Assembly (NCBI GenBank): GCA_033558025.1
Contig: JAUCEF010000013.1
Location: forward strand, 4,271,001 to 4,335,000
Origin: Phytophthora sp. 'mugwort'
Lineage: Eukaryota > Oomycota > Peronosporomycetes > Peronosporales > Peronosporaceae
Direction: 5' to 3'
Length of the DNA stretch: 64,000 bases
Shown: positions 22,500-33,827 of the stretch, piece after piece
Layout of the letters: the number at the start of each line of letters is the position of its first letter
How positions within the stretch are numbered: position 1 is the first letter of the stretch
The notes under the pieces: generated by a model
Databases searched by the model: none
What the model was told of the DNA's origin: nothing
The model's input: the letters and a program-made list of their open reading frames with translations, nothing else
Program-made: the position numbers and the translations under genes

Positions 22500-22745
22500 A
22501 TCATTTAAGCAGGCAAAGATGCGTGGCTGAATCAACAACGCCAAATCCATGGTGTTCCCTAGACTTAGGATCCGAGGTTTCTATCAGCGACACAGCCTTT
22601 GCTCGTAAGGCTGGATCCACATCGACAAGTCAACGTCAGGAATGCCTCGGATTCGGTGGTAAGTTGTACATCGCGGCTCGGATAAAAATCTTACCTTGAC
22701 ATGATCCTTGGCGAACTTCTACGACATATGGATGAATATGACCAC
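22500..22745 (+). pseudogene. Gypsy 2 aspartic protease
   Basis: SLDLGSEVSISDTAFARKAG (about 22558-22617) is a retropepsin active-site region with DLGSE in place of DTGAx, followed by SQRQECLGFGG. The frame ends at 22699. From 22745 to about 22960 the sequence turns AT-rich and loses similarity, which suggests a small insertion. Confidence 0.55.
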
Positions 22746-22999
22746 TTATCCAACCATACTTAGTTTTAGTATAGTTCTTTACAACCAATCACACCATGTT
22801 TTTTACTATCAGCCAATCAGAAATAGGGGTATAGACCAATTTCAACCAGTGATTATGTTTAGGGATAGGTCGGTCCTCTATGCCGGCAATTCCGACGTAT
22901 CGGGTCGAAGGGACATGAAACATATGTGTATGTCCATACAAATTTTATGATGTTGGCATATCACATGCATATCTTCAAGCTATCCGACCCATCCGACTG

Positions 23000-24310
23000 G
23001 GGCAGTCATTCTGAGACTTACCAACGTCGGCGATTCCAAGATTACCCTGCAGCGAGACGGGCGGATATTCACGCGGCTGACAGGGGATCATGTCCCCCGC
23101 CAGCCGGATTCCATCTCTCGGACCAAGGTGTTATTGAGTGTCAAAACCTCGCCCTGAGCCCCACCACAGACACACTGCCCGCAGCTGCGACACTACCGGT
23201 GTGTCGGAAGTTGATCGCCTCAAGTACGAAGTACCGACCGCGATCCGGAAGATATCAAGGGACCTGGTAGTCTTCCGTCCGCCGAAAAGGCCAATGGACG
23301 GGGATCGAGGCCAGGACACGGTGCATGTCGCTGTGGTGCGACAATCGCTGGTCCCACCAAGACAACTACAAAGCTTGGTCGATGTATCAAAAAGGCGGGC
23401 GATTATCCCGACTCTGTGCATGGACGGGCAGGATCAGCCGACTGGTTGTCTGATTCTGAACTTAGCCAAGATCCTAATCGCACACGTTTGGTATCGCGGG
23501 ACGACGGCCAGCCGAAGCGAGTAATTTCCAAGAAGGGCGCCGCGCCTCATTCCGCACCAAGAGCAAGTCGATCATGCGCGCAAGGTGGTCAAGATGCATC
23601 GTCGAGTGGGGAATAAGAAGACGGCCTTCGCGCAGTCATCGATGAAGCGGGGACGTCAAGATCCTGGTCGATCGAAGGGCTGTTGGATCGAAAAGGCGTG
23701 CTGAAAAGGGTGTCGGACGGCACGAAGTGTGACGACGCGACCAGGAACACAACGCAGGATTCAGGGCCCTCTATAACAGCTCATGAAGCCCATGGAGAAG
23801 CGCTGAGACATGATGAGGCGACGCTAACCGCCTGTTCTCCTGTAACCCGCATGCGGATTACCCAGGATCCGGATGGTGGCCAAGGACAAGACGGGCTATG
23901 GAAGTGTTAACGCAGGATCGGCAAAGCGTACCCGAAAGAAGCAGGGTGGCGTATCTTATGGAGGTCGAGGAGAACGGCGTCGCTGGGGATCGTCACAACG
24001 ACCTGCGCGGATCCAGAGCGATGAAGCTTTGCTACCCGAAAACAGCTGGGATTGTGGTCTGGACGAGGTCGAACGCAAAGTTGAGAAGATTGCAGTTGAA
24101 GTTAGAACCAAGCGTCGTATTCGCTATGGGTAAGCATTGCGAGAGCTCACGATGTTTTGGAAGGGTTACGCAGATCCAACTTGAGTGGATGAGGCGGATC
24201 TGAACTGTAGCGCACTGCTCCATGCGTTCCTGCAGGATCAAGCAAAGAAGAATTGATTCCAGGTGATGCAGTCATACGAGGACGGTTTGTGTGCTGTCGA
24301 GTTGGTCGCC
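23000..24310 (+). pseudogene. Gypsy 2 polyprotein C-terminal region
   Basis: Shifting frames carry low-complexity, charged sequence (for example DSELSQDPNRTRLVSRDDGQ at about 23452-23512). They end in a block near 24150-24320 (HAFLQDQ-like, FQVMQSYEDGLCAVELVAT). These occur in the same order as in other oomycete gag-pro polyproteins. The function of this part is unknown. Confidence 0.35.
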
Positions 24311-24417
24311 ACCATAATGAATTAGTAGAATACTCTGCAAGGGGGTTGCAGACAAGGAGGAGGAGGGCAATCCGATTGACGAGCTGGTCGTCATAGCGGA
24401 CGAAAGAAGACAGAAAT

Positions 24418-25564
24418 TTGCAGGATGACTACACATTTAACGAAAGATGGGAAACTGCATATTACATAAGCCAAGCACATGGACGGCTAGATCTGTCCCC
24501 GACCGGATCCGGACAAGAGAAGACTACTAGACAAGGATCCGTCACCCGAGCATCTTCAAGGCGGATCACCGTTTGTAGAAGCGGCGGAGAACGTCCGGAC
24601 CTTGATCAAATAGAAGAGAACTTCCGACGTAAGCGACGAATGCGTAGATCTCGGTTGGCTCCAGGACCCGATGCGCCATGGATCGGCACATTCGCTGTCA
24701 GTCAAGGCCTCCGACAGATCCCTGGGAGGAACATGGCCGTCAGCCAGGGCCTCGCGACCAGGAAACCATGTGATGGCGTCGGCTATCTGAAGGAAATGCA
24801 CGAATCGTGGATCCAGCCAGAAGTTGGGGTCACGGCACCCAGTCGGACAAATTACCTCGGAGCAGCGTTCCTGCAAGACACGGTACTTATCACGGTCGTG
24901 GGAACTGTGGTTATTGGGGCTCCGGTACAAATACACGAGCCATGAATCACGATCCTTCATCTTCTTTGTGATCGGAAAAGAATGCTTGAGCTTAGAGATG
25001 AGTACGCTCGAACTCAGCGTCGTCTCCCTCAACGGATTCGAGCTGAGGCGATACGCCACGGTTGTTAACACCAATCTAGCTCACTGGCATACAAGCTTGA
25101 ATATTTGCCTTGGCAAGCAATCCAGAAGCGTATGACCTGGATCCAACGAGCTCCCACGGCTAACTCGCTCAGGAGTCAATATCGTTTCAAGCGTTTCAGC
25201 GCTCAAGCCCTTGCGAAGATATCTAACCCTGATCTTCATGAAAGAGAAGATCACGTGACCTAGGCGGACGTTGCCAGCAATCACTTCAGTTATCGGAGCT
25301 CGTGTAGTCGAACTTGATGGCATTTCGAATCCGCGGGTCATCCACGTGAGCTACGGTAAAGTTCTGGTACCCACCAGCTGGGCCGATATTATCGGCGAGC
25401 TTGTCAGAGATCTTCATGGATTTGTAGCGATGTGGAACGGGTTTGCGACTCGGAACGCAAAATCAAAACTGAAGAGGCTAGTGCCCGGTCGTGCTATGCA
25501 TATCCCCCCTCCCCCCCCCCCACACACACAGACGAGTGATCCTCCTCGTACCGAAAGTCATTGA
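24418..25564 (+). other. Retroelement-derived sequence, no defined domain
   Basis: A 175-residue plus-strand open frame (24418-24945) overlaps a 172-residue minus-strand frame (25074-24556); neither shows a domain. From 25081 the plus strand again resembles retroelement polyprotein. A C-rich/CA microsatellite lies at 25505-25531. Confidence 0.3.
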
Positions 25565-25570
25565 CGTGCG

Positions 25571-26366
25571 GAACTCGACTTATGATTGTTGTGTTTAAAT
25601 ATAGGATCTTGGTAGTATAACCCTACAATCGCAGAATTTCTGGAGGAAAGATTAGTTATGTTTCCTCCACTAAAATTCCCATTACCTGCAACCGCTCTTG
25701 TGTAACGAAGAGGCGGTTAGAAGCTTTGGTTATACTGCCGTGTTCTATGTAACCTCGCCGAGTTATCGCTCCATGGGTGTTATTACGTCGAATCCCTCCC
25801 CCTAGAAGAACCTCCCATGATTCTCCGCTAGCCCCCACGATGCACACCTCCAAAAAATATTTTGCGACAGTCGTTATCGCGAAACGCAATCACTGTCCGT
25901 AAAGATGAACCTAACATTCTCCATTAGGAACTTATCGCTTTATTTACATACAGTTTTTAAATGTTGGAGCAACGCTAGCGTCGGCAAGTGGAGGCAACTA
26001 CTGCGAAGTATGCTACGATGAGCTGGGCGGGGTAGAGGAACTATAAAGATATCAATGGCTGTGAGGAAAACCAATATGCAATAAAGACTTTAAATGAATT
26101 TGCAGTTGACGTTCTGGTGGCGAAGAAAAGGCCGAATTTGAAAACTCGTCGCGAAAATGGTTTCTATTCGGAAGCAGAGGCAGTAAAAATAGTCTTTGCA
26201 CGATGTTAAAACACGGTCGCGGCCACAGGCAGTAGTACATTTTGTAATAATACTTTTTTTCCAGGAAAAAATGCGTTCCTTGTACAGTGTCATGATGTAT
26301 GACCCAGGCACAGTATTAGTATTAGTAATACATGTAACAATACATTGGTTTGGCACTCTTTAGTCC
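25571..26366. other. Low-copy-looking intergenic DNA left of the pogo insertion
   Basis: No gene. This stretch and 33762-33827 were contiguous before the pogo element inserted, so it is the original upstream region of the RhoGEF-BRCT gene. Confidence 0.4.
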
Positions 26367-26368
26367 TA

Positions 26369-26393
26369 CAGACGAATCCCGAAGTAAGTACCC
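26369..26393 (+). repeat. Left terminal inverted repeat of pogo element
   Basis: Begins CAGACGAATCCCGAAG after a TA. Identical over 25 bases to the reverse complement of 33735-33759. Confidence 0.9.
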
Positions 26394-26505
26394 TGGGTTC
26401 ACACATAAGATTTTACAGTACATCGAAATTTCGAAGATTATGCAGATATAAAAATATAAAGGCTCGTCACTGTAACCACAGATCGCAAAGCAGATACAGG
26501 TCGCA

Positions 26506-27615
26506 ATGACAAGACATCACATGACTCTCCGCCAGAAGGCCGCCATCCAAAAAAAGGTGGCCGGCGACCCGCTCTTGACGCAGGAAGAGCTTCGACAATG
26601 GGCATATAAAGAGTTCAAGCTACCCAAAGTGCCGTCGAAAAAATCCGACCATCGCACGATTTTGCGTGACTCTTTGCTATCGCGGGCCGATGAGCTCCCA
26701 CGAACTCGTAAGCAGCGCAGACTCCCACGTGTGCCTGAAGTCGACGACGCGCTATGGAGCTGGGTTCAGCGCGCGAGAAGAGCAGTGTTGTTTGTCAGAC
26801 GGACTCATTGTAGAGAAGGCAAGGACGATTCTTGAGTCACTGGGGCGACAACGTGAGCTAAAATTGTCGTGCGGGTGGCTGGATACATTCAAAAAGCGCC
26901 ACAGCATTCACGAATTCGTACGGGAGTGCTGACAACGAAGCTGCACAAAAAGCAGTGCCAGAGCTGCTCGATCTGACAGACAAGTACGAACTACGCAACA
27001 TCTTCAATTGCGACGAGACTGCATTCAACTGGAAAGCAAGGCCAACCAGGACACTTGCCACTCGCCGTTGTGCAGGAACTAAGAAGAAGAAGCAGCGCAC
27101 GGTGCTCTTTGTAGTAATGCTGATGGCAGTACGAAGTTGGAGCCATTTTTTATCGGAGCAGAAAAGCCAAGATGTTTTGGTGGCAAGACACCTCAACAAG
27201 AAAGATTTATCTACGACAACAACACCAAGGCCTGGATGACAGCCATGTTACTCAAGAAGGGGCTTTGTCAAACAAACGAAGAGATGAGAGCTCAGAACCG
27301 CAAATTCTTCTACTGATGGATAACGCAACTTGCCATGTCGATGACGAGTCTCTCAGCAACGTGGCCGTCCACTTTCTACCGTCCAACACTACGTCACGTC
27401 TGCAGCCAATGGACGCAGGTATCATCGCATCGACAAAGGCCCAATACAAGAAAAATGTATTGCGAAACGCGATCTAGGCGGATAAGCTGGTCATCCCCCA
27501 GATGATGACCTACGGCAGGAAATGGAGTGAATGGAGGAGGCGTGGCAAGAGGTCACACCGACGACAATCGAGAACTACTGGCGACATGTAAACTACGTCG
27601 CTGAGTACGCCTAGA
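26506..27615 (+). pseudogene. pogo transposase (CENP-B HTH + DDE)
   Basis: The frame 26506-26835 starts MTRHHMTLRQKAAIQKKVAG, a CENP-B-type helix-turn-helix; a shifted frame continues the second HTH (SCGWLDTFKKRHSI). The catalytic region is split over frames: IFNCDETAF (first Asp, about 27000-27025), LLMDNATCH (second, about 27310-27335) and LQPMDAGI (third, about 27400-27420). Exactly 30 residues separate the second and third Asp: the DD30D spacing of pogo. At least three frameshifts make it non-functional. Confidence 0.8.
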
Positions 27616-27646
27616 GGATTTTCTCGTGGATCGTATGCAAGGCTTG

Positions 27647-27662
27647 CAAGTGAGTGCCGACG
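27647..27662 (+). repeat. Left 16-bp target-site duplication of the LINE
   Basis: CAAGTGAGTGCCGACG, identical to 33326-33341. Flanking bases differ, so the duplication is exactly 16 bp. Confidence 0.85.
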
Positions 27663-28166
27663 GTCCATCGCTTTTTATTGGACGGCTCGGCTCTCGGTAA
27701 CTACCAGCATCTTCGCAGCAAGACGTTTGGCCACGCAGTACTCCGAATGATCTCCACGAAGCTCGACCCCTCAGCGAAGGACTACTGGCTCAAGAACAAG
27801 TTGGCCGAGCTCTTCCCGGTCGCCGACGACCTAAGCCCAGAAGTCGTGCTGCAGAGCCTTTGCTCTACCCCAAACGAGTTTTGGCTCCAAACGCGTCTGG
27901 CCGAGTTTGATCTTGCGTTGCAAGTGATTGCTCCAAGCATCTATATGGATCCGGTCAAGGTCTGCGCTCTAATCCAACAAGAAGCCACTACGCTGCCCCA
28001 TCCGATGTGGCATCTCTGGGACGATCGCACCCTAGGGGTACTGGTAACCTCGCCGTTGACAACTCGACTCCTTGATGGCCCGTTGCCGGACGACTTACGC
28101 CAATGCATCGCTGATCTCCAGCAAACGGCTTCGGCAGTAGCCAACTCGGGTAACCCGTCTCTCTAA
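27663..28166 (+). pseudogene. LINE ORF1, 5'-truncated
   Basis: About 168 open residues with no initiator ATG, ending in a TAA-like stop at 28164-28166. The sequence is helical and acidic (for example LKNKLAELFPVADDLSPEVV). I see no RRM or zinc knuckle, so assignment rests on position upstream of the endonuclease. Confidence 0.5.
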
Positions 28167-29237
28167 TGGGAATTGGGCCTGAGAGGGTTCTCGCTGAACG
28201 CTAACGGCATGAACCGGACCTCAAGGAGCTCGCTGCAGTACTTCTCTAAGACCTTTCACATGATCGGTCTTCAGGAGACGTGCTTCACCGGGCCCTTCAA
28301 CTGCCAGTGCTTGAAACAGATCTGGAGAAAAACCTCGCGGTTTAATTCCAGCTTTTGGTCGCAAGAACATATGACTACATACACAGGGCACGCTGGTGTG
28401 GGCTTACTACTCACGCCGACATGCCCTGTTCAAGGTATCCAAGACGTTACCCTCCGTCATGTTAGCTCGGCTGATATGATGGATCGGTACTTACTACTAC
28501 GCGGCACTCTACACTTGAAAGAGACGTACATTCATGTGGTGTATGTCCCCGTTAAAGGCCAGAAGCGGCCAACTTTTTTTAAGAACCTTCCAAGAGACTT
28601 CGACGATGATGTGCTGCACATTGTCATGGGCGACTTCAACACGGTGATGTCAAGCCAACTGGACCAAGCCAGCCACACCGACAGAAATCGGTCGCGGGGA
28701 CGAACCGAGCTGCTGGACTGGATGCAAGCTATCATCGTTGTGGATGCATGGCGCCTGGAACATCCGACGCTCGTCGAGTTCACCAGCCCCAACTCCAGCT
28801 CAAGGTTAGACTACGTGATGCTAAGCTCCCAGCTCTTCCACTCGGCCATGCAGGGCATTCTGCACGACTTTCGCAATCGCTCCAACATGGGTGACCACTG
28901 CGGCATCGACTTTCGACTCGGATCTGCTGTCTTTCGGCCGGCTAAGGGACCCCCCTGGCGCTGCCCAGAATGGATCATCCAGCTTCCTGAAGCGCAGCAG
29001 TATCTCCAAGAATCGCTGATCAAGTTGGCAGACATGCTCCATGCACCAACGGACTCCCACTACAACCCGGGCTGCCTACTCGACGAGCACAAGCGTCGCG
29101 ACAACATCTTCCTCACGAGTTATTTGAATCCCGGGAGAATGCTCGCCAGCGCGAACTTGAGGAACTGCACCTGGAAATCAATGATCTGCAGCACCGCCAA
29201 GCGACGGAGCCTACCGATGATCAACGCCGGCGGCTGA
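28167..29237 (+). pseudogene. LINE ORF2, AP-like endonuclease
   Basis: All hallmarks are present in one frame: SLNANGM (Asn), GLQET (catalytic Glu), VMGDFNTV (Asp/Asn), SSRLDYVML (SRxDYI) and MGDHCGIDF (catalytic Asp-His). This enzyme nicks target DNA for target-primed reverse transcription. A frameshift near 29120 separates it from the RT. Confidence 0.8.
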
Positions 29238-30719
29238 CTGAAAAGAGGGCACTACTGGAGGTCAAGATGAAGGTGAAAAAGTTCTACGCATCGAAGGAAA
29301 AGTTTGCCTCCGACCTCCATGATTCTGAGCGAGGTACCAAGTATTTCTTCCGACCGCCTCAGATCCTGCACAACACTCTGATTCCTGTCAATTCGCCGGA
29401 GGAGTTGGAAGTCATGTGTCAGGAGCTCAACCAGTTTTGGCCCGGGATCTATCGTTCACCTTCAAGGGAGTTCCATCATGACAAGCCGAAATGGGATCGC
29501 ATCAAGCTGGCCCAGATCCTTGAACACACGACTAAGCATCTGACGCCGAAGCGAGCTGCCTATCTTGACAGTCCACTTACAGCAAATGACTTCTACTGGG
29601 CTATCAAGCATACGTCGTCGGGGAAGGCACCAGGACCCGATGGGTTACCCGTGGCCTACTACCTAACTGATGTGCCACTTTGGAGCCGTATCCTGGAGAT
29701 TGTCTACGCAGCTCAACTGGAGAAAGGCAGGATGTCCAAGTTCCGGCGTCGCGGCCAAGTCTGCTTGCTATACAAGAAGGGAGACCGTAAAGAGCCTGGA
29801 AACTACAGACCCATTACCCTCCTCAACGTCGATGCCAAGCTGGGCCCCAAGATACTGGCATACCTTCTGGGAACTGTGTTAGACGGTCTCCTATTCTCTG
29901 GCCAGTATGGCTTCGTGTCTGGGCGCGAAATTCGTCATGGTCACCTGCGGCTTCAAGCACTCATGAAAGTGTATGAAGACGATGACGCGGTGGCTGGTGC
30001 TATCTTGATTGACTTTGCCAAGGCCTTCGACGGCGTGGTGTGGGATGCCCTTGACATGATCCTCGAGCACTTCCGCTTCGGCGAAGTGTTTCGTCGCTGG
30101 GTATGTCTGATGTTTCTTGGGACTTTGGTGGCGCTACTATTCAACGGTAGCCCACTTTCGCCCTTTGAATTAGGGGAAGGCGTGCGGCAAGGAGGCCCTC
30201 TCTCCCCCCGGTCTGTTCGTGCTTTACGCGGAACCTTTGCTGAACTTGATTCGCGCCAAGATGAAGGATGCTGGACTTCGGTGTGGAGATTCTTCGGTGG
30301 TCCATACAGTTATCAGCTTTGCTGATGACTGCACTGGACTACTGAGGGACCTGCGGGATACTCAGCGTCTACTGGACTTGGTGGATCTCTTCTGTGAGGC
30401 ATCGGGCATGGAGCTGAACAAGAACAAGACCGTTGTGCTGCCGTTCCACCCCTGGAACAGTGAAACCGACAGCATCCGTGAGGAACTACAACAATTGGGA
30501 CTAAAGGTTGTTGGGAACAACGACTCGGCCAAACTGCTTGGTATATACTACGGTCCCAAGCTCACAGACGCGGCACGGCTACAGCACATATTGGCGGACA
30601 TGCAGACAAGGTGTTCAATGTGGAAGTACCGGGCACGCACTCTGCGAGGACAAGTGGTCATCCTACAACAGATCATCTTGCCTGTTCTCTGGCACGGCCA
30701 GTGTCTGCTACATATCTGA
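29238..30719 (+). pseudogene. LINE ORF2, reverse transcriptase
   Basis: Frame 29267-30325 has SSGKAPGPDGLPVAYY, GNYRPITLLNVDAK, GQYGFVSGREI and ILIDFAKAFDGVVWDAL (first catalytic Asp). It also has GVRQGGPLSP. After a frameshift near 30210, frame 30219-30719 gives VISFADDCTG (the xxDD box) and MELNKNKTVVL. Complete RT motif order. Confidence 0.8.
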
Positions 30720-32095
30720 AACTGGTTTCCAAGACCAAGTCCAGGACATGATAGTACGGTTCATGACCCAGTCTTCTACGTCGAACATCGTTCCCCGAGC
30801 TTGGTGGACGTTGCCCATGCACATGGGAGGCCTCGGCTTAACGCCTTGAAAACGATGGTCGAGGGACTCCAACTACACATGCTCTGCAAGTTGCTCATGG
30901 CTGTACGCCAGTCACCGGATGATGTACCCTCATGGGCCGCCCAGGTCATTTCGCTATTTGACTCCGTGATGAAACCTTGGGGACGCGACTTTGACATCCT
31001 GTACGCGCCGGTCTGGAACAGCCCTCATCATGTGGTGTCTCGACGGCTAAGACGATGGAGACCGCTTGGTTTGTATTGGCACCATGTTCTCTTCCTTTGG
31101 AACACCAAACTGCGCCCCAAGATCACTCGCAACATGACCAAGTTTGACAAGTTGACAATGCCGCTGCTGGACAATGTGGATATCACGACTGCAACCAAGA
31201 CGCCCAAGACCCTGCGAGCCGCAAACCTGGGAATTGTCCAAGACCTTATTCGCTTAAAGGTTTATCGGATATCTGACTTGTTTGAGCTTAGTGGATACCC
31301 GCCTCAAGCCGCCAAGCTATCCCAAGTCATCCGTGAGCATGGCCAGCCTGGGCGTGCTAACAGCGTGAGCTTCTGCGGGTCTTTCTTAACTAAGATTGAC
31401 TCGCTGTTACGACCGTTGGCCAACATGCCCATTGGACCCCGCCCCAAGCCACACTACGGCTGCGCACTCCATACTTGAAGCTTCAGTGCCTATGAAGTCG
31501 CTGATCTCACCCGGTGTCGTTAATACGCAAGCTCCTGGTTCAGTACAAGGTACCCGGCCTGCCAACGACTGCACTTGGCCTTGAACAAGCGCCTCCCGCA
31601 AATGTATGGGGCAGGGACCTAAAGATGAACAAGCACGTATTACCAGTGAACGCGGACTTGCTGTACAGACTTCAGCACAACGCACTTTGGGTGGGCTTCA
31701 GGCTGCAGCACGTGCAAGGCGCTATGACTCGCTGCCATCATGGGTGTGGAGTCATTGAAACCGTCTCCCATATCTTTTGGTATTGTGACTTTGCGGCAAC
31801 CGTATGGGCGGAATGGCTTGAGGTGTTCCAGCAGTGGTTTGAGTCTCCCATTGAGTGGGCGACTGTGGTCTACTTCGCGGACATCATGCCTACGCCCCGA
31901 GCCAAAAAGGACTTTGATTACAGCCTCTTTGCGGTCTTCCACATAGTGAGAGATGTGGTACTTCGCTGCCTATGGACGCACCGCAATGACATCCGCTTCC
32001 ACGAGTATGAACCAAGTCTCATCGGCGTCAAGGCTCGGGTGCACGCCCTGATTGACTTTCATGTTGCTGCCTTATGGCAGGCAACCCAGGCGTAA
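30720..32095 (+). pseudogene. LINE ORF2 C-terminal region with CCHC finger
   Basis: A stop at 30717-30719, then open stretches 30801-31478 and 31514-32095. Near 31730-31785 a CHHGCGVIETVSHIFWYC segment gives C-x3-C-x7-H-x4-C, the zf-RVT finger that closes ORF2 in L1/Tad-like LINEs. Confidence 0.75.
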
Positions 32096-32154
32096 GCAAT
32101 AAGACAGTCCTCGCAGGTGAGTAGGCAACTACACACCTTATTGCGAGGACTGCC
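32096..32154 (+). other. Stem-loop just after the LINE ORF2 stop
   Basis: CAGTCCTCGCA pairs perfectly with TGCGAGGACTG, and the helix is extended by AATAAG with CTTATT-like and GGTG with CACC pairs. It could be a 3' recognition structure for the LINE RT; function is inferred. Confidence 0.5.
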
Positions 32155-32182
32155 TATGTCGGCACCCTTCGACGCCAATGGC

Positions 32183-32388
32183 CCAAGCGACCAGAGGCGG
32201 AAGCCCATCATGGGGCTCCTTGTTCGCGGACACGTTGAACCACGACAGGGAAGAGGCGTCCGGAGCGTTGGCGACCTTCACGACTGCAGATCCCAGCGAT
32301 CGCGGGGTGGAAACCCGTCAGCGGGGCTCCTTTCCCGCGGCCATGTTGAACCGTAGCCGGGAAGATACGCCTGTGGCCCGAAGGTAAG
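32183..32388 (+). repeat. Twofold tandem repeat (about 109 bp) in the LINE 3' region
   Basis: Two diverged copies start near 32183 and 32293; both contain GGGGCTCCTT, a GTTGAACC block and GGGAAGA at matching distances. Confidence 0.55.
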
Positions 32389-32952
32389 GCCATAAGCTCA
32401 AGGCTTCATCCTGATGTTTTACAATCCGCCGCCGGCGTGCTCGGCCATTACTGGCTTCAGTCTCCACCACTTTCACGCCCATACGCCAAGTTCCCGGCTC
32501 CATTTGCCGATCGCTTAGCGGACATTGCCTTGTGTCTGCTGTACCCGAAGGCGGTGTGGATTTTGAACCCAGGCGGGGCCCCACGTTGGCGGACAGGCGG
32601 GTGAAGAACGCGACACGCTACAGACGCTTACGCGTGTTATGGCATGCACGATATCACTGGACTACTCTTTGGATCGAGGTCTAGAACGGCGCCACACTCC
32701 CGAGCCGCGCGTACTACCAGGCCTACAAGCTCATGAGACGACGACTGGGAGGCTTTGCCCCTCTAGACCACGACCCGCATCTCTCCTACTGAAATGCCCG
32801 GTCAAGCAGTCTCAAGAACTACCGGGTCTAACCGTGCTTCCAGGCCTACAGTCCATGAGACGGCGCCCAGTAGCCCCCAAGACCACCAGTCCAGTCACAA
32901 GACCAGATATCCCAACCTTCGCGGCCAAACCCCAACCATCGTCCGAAAGGTC

Positions 32953-33027
32953 TGGTCGGCCCGGGGATTGAACCCTGGCCGCTTCCGTCCGGCACTGGAT
33001 GCTTAACCCGCTGAGCTATCTGAGCTC
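32953..33027 (-). repeat. tRNA-like head of a SINE
   Basis: Read on the minus strand: TAGCTCAGCGGGTTAAGC (A box, about 33015-32998) and AGGGTTCAATCCCCGG (B box, about 32977-32962) at tRNA spacing. Acceptor ends do not pair, so this is not a working tRNA gene. Downstream on the minus strand a duplicated GTCTCATG...GTAGGCCTGG segment (near 32720 and 32850) may be the SINE body. Confidence 0.5.
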
Positions 33028-33325
33028 ACTATAAATAGGTGGCTCACCACCACCTGGTTCATCGGTTTGTACTTGGTTTTTGTATAGACCCCATCGGAAA
33101 GGTCCTGCAAATGTCCAATTCGGCCCAGAGACGTCTCGGGACGTCCACCAGTTTCCTCCTAGACACTAAAATGGTCTTTCAGGGTACCCACTTTCGAGAA
33201 AATGGACCTTTTATATATATGGACCCAGATTTGGGTCCACATGACCCAAATTGATCCCAAATAGCCAAGTAGGGTATCTAAGTAGGTTGCTTACTAGCCT
33301 TAAAATGTAATATATTTTTTGTTAA

Positions 33326-33341
33326 CAAGTGAGTGCCGACG
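33326..33341 (+). repeat. Right 16-bp target-site duplication of the LINE
   Basis: Exact copy of 27647-27662. After it the pogo 3' region resumes to its inverted repeat at 33735. Confidence 0.85.
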
Positions 33342-33734
33342 TTGGCAGTCTGTAGTTAGGTACCGTGGAAAACAAAAACATACGTATCTCTATAAACAGA
33401 ACGTATTTCTTTTGTCCAACACTACACATGTGATTTACTAGCGATTGCACGTTTAAATTTCGATTTTTTTATGGCTTGCATTTTCATCTCGTCTGACCTT
33501 AAAAACCATTGATATCACACAAATGAGGTACCTTTAAAGCCCAGATAAAGCGCTAGTTTTGACCGCAGGTTTAAACACCTGGAAAGAAACCTCCGTTTAG
33601 CATGAAAAGCAATATTGACGGAGGTACAAATGAAGCAAGATTCCCCTTGTCGAATGCATCACAATGTCACTAATTTGAGGGATAATTATAATTGTTTATA
33701 CGAATCGACTTTGAAAGGGTATAAACATACAGTG

Positions 33735-33759
33735 GGGTACTTACTTCGGGATTCGTCTG
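33735..33759 (-). repeat. Right terminal inverted repeat of pogo element
   Basis: Reverse complement of 26369-26393, followed by TA at 33760-33761. Confidence 0.9.
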
Positions 33760-33798
33760 TACCAGCATGAAAATAGTAGCATACGGTATAGTGAGTGA

Positions 33799-33821
33799 CA
33801 CATTCGTTGACGCAATTTTCT
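33799..33821 (+). promoter_or_regulatory. Possible retained core promoter (Inr + downstream T/C-rich element)
   Basis: ACACATTCGTTGACGCAATTTTC: a CATTC initiator-like core followed by CAATTTTC resembles the composite oomycete start-site element. It sits between the transposon end and the ATG, so it would still serve the gene. The very short leader is a weakness. Confidence 0.25.
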
Positions 33822-33827
33822 GGAGCG

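Larger units (their letters stand above)
20291..25560 (+). mobile_element. Gypsy-type retrotransposon 2 (gag-pro only), decayed
   Basis: Fragments of a gag-protease polyprotein are recognisable from about 20.5 to 22.7 kb, and pieces of its long C-terminal region to about 24.3 kb. A related segment (HWHTSLNICLGKQ-like near 25080-25120, WIQRAPTANSLRSQYRFKRF near 25139-25200) follows up to 25.5 kb. No reverse transcriptase or LTR was found, so the copy is internally deleted or its pol lay elsewhere. Confidence 0.5.
27663..33325 (+). mobile_element. L1-like LINE, 5'-truncated, inserted in the pogo element
   Basis: Enters directly in the ORF1 frame after the target duplication (5' truncation), followed by apurinic endonuclease, reverse transcriptase and a CCHC finger. 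Only about four frameshifts interrupt it, so it is younger than the neighbouring LTR elements. The 3' part (32096-33325) holds a stem-loop, a twofold repeat and a tRNA-like SINE-type sequence. Confidence 0.8.
26369..33759 (+). mobile_element. pogo-type DNA transposon with nested LINE
   Basis: Bounded by perfect 25-bp terminal inverted repeats (26369-26393 and 33735-33759) starting CAGACGAATCCCG. Each is flanked by TA (26367-26368, 33760-33761), the target duplication of the Tc1/mariner/pogo superfamily. Without the LINE and one copy of its target duplication the element is about 1.7 kb, a normal pogo size. The right end lies only 68 bp before the ATG of the downstream gene. Confidence 0.85.

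Noticed and set aside
24556..25074. 172-residue minus-strand frame
   Set aside because: Overlaps a similar-length plus frame in decayed retroelement DNA; no domain, no promoter, nothing to prefer it.
32953..33027. Functional tRNA gene on the minus strand
   Set aside because: A and B boxes are present but the acceptor ends do not pair and no clean anticodon stem forms; treated as a SINE head.
33795..33827. Start of the RhoGEF frame at 33795
   Set aside because: The codon there is GTG. The first ATG is at 33828 and still leaves the whole DH domain, so 33828 is taken as start for a eukaryote.
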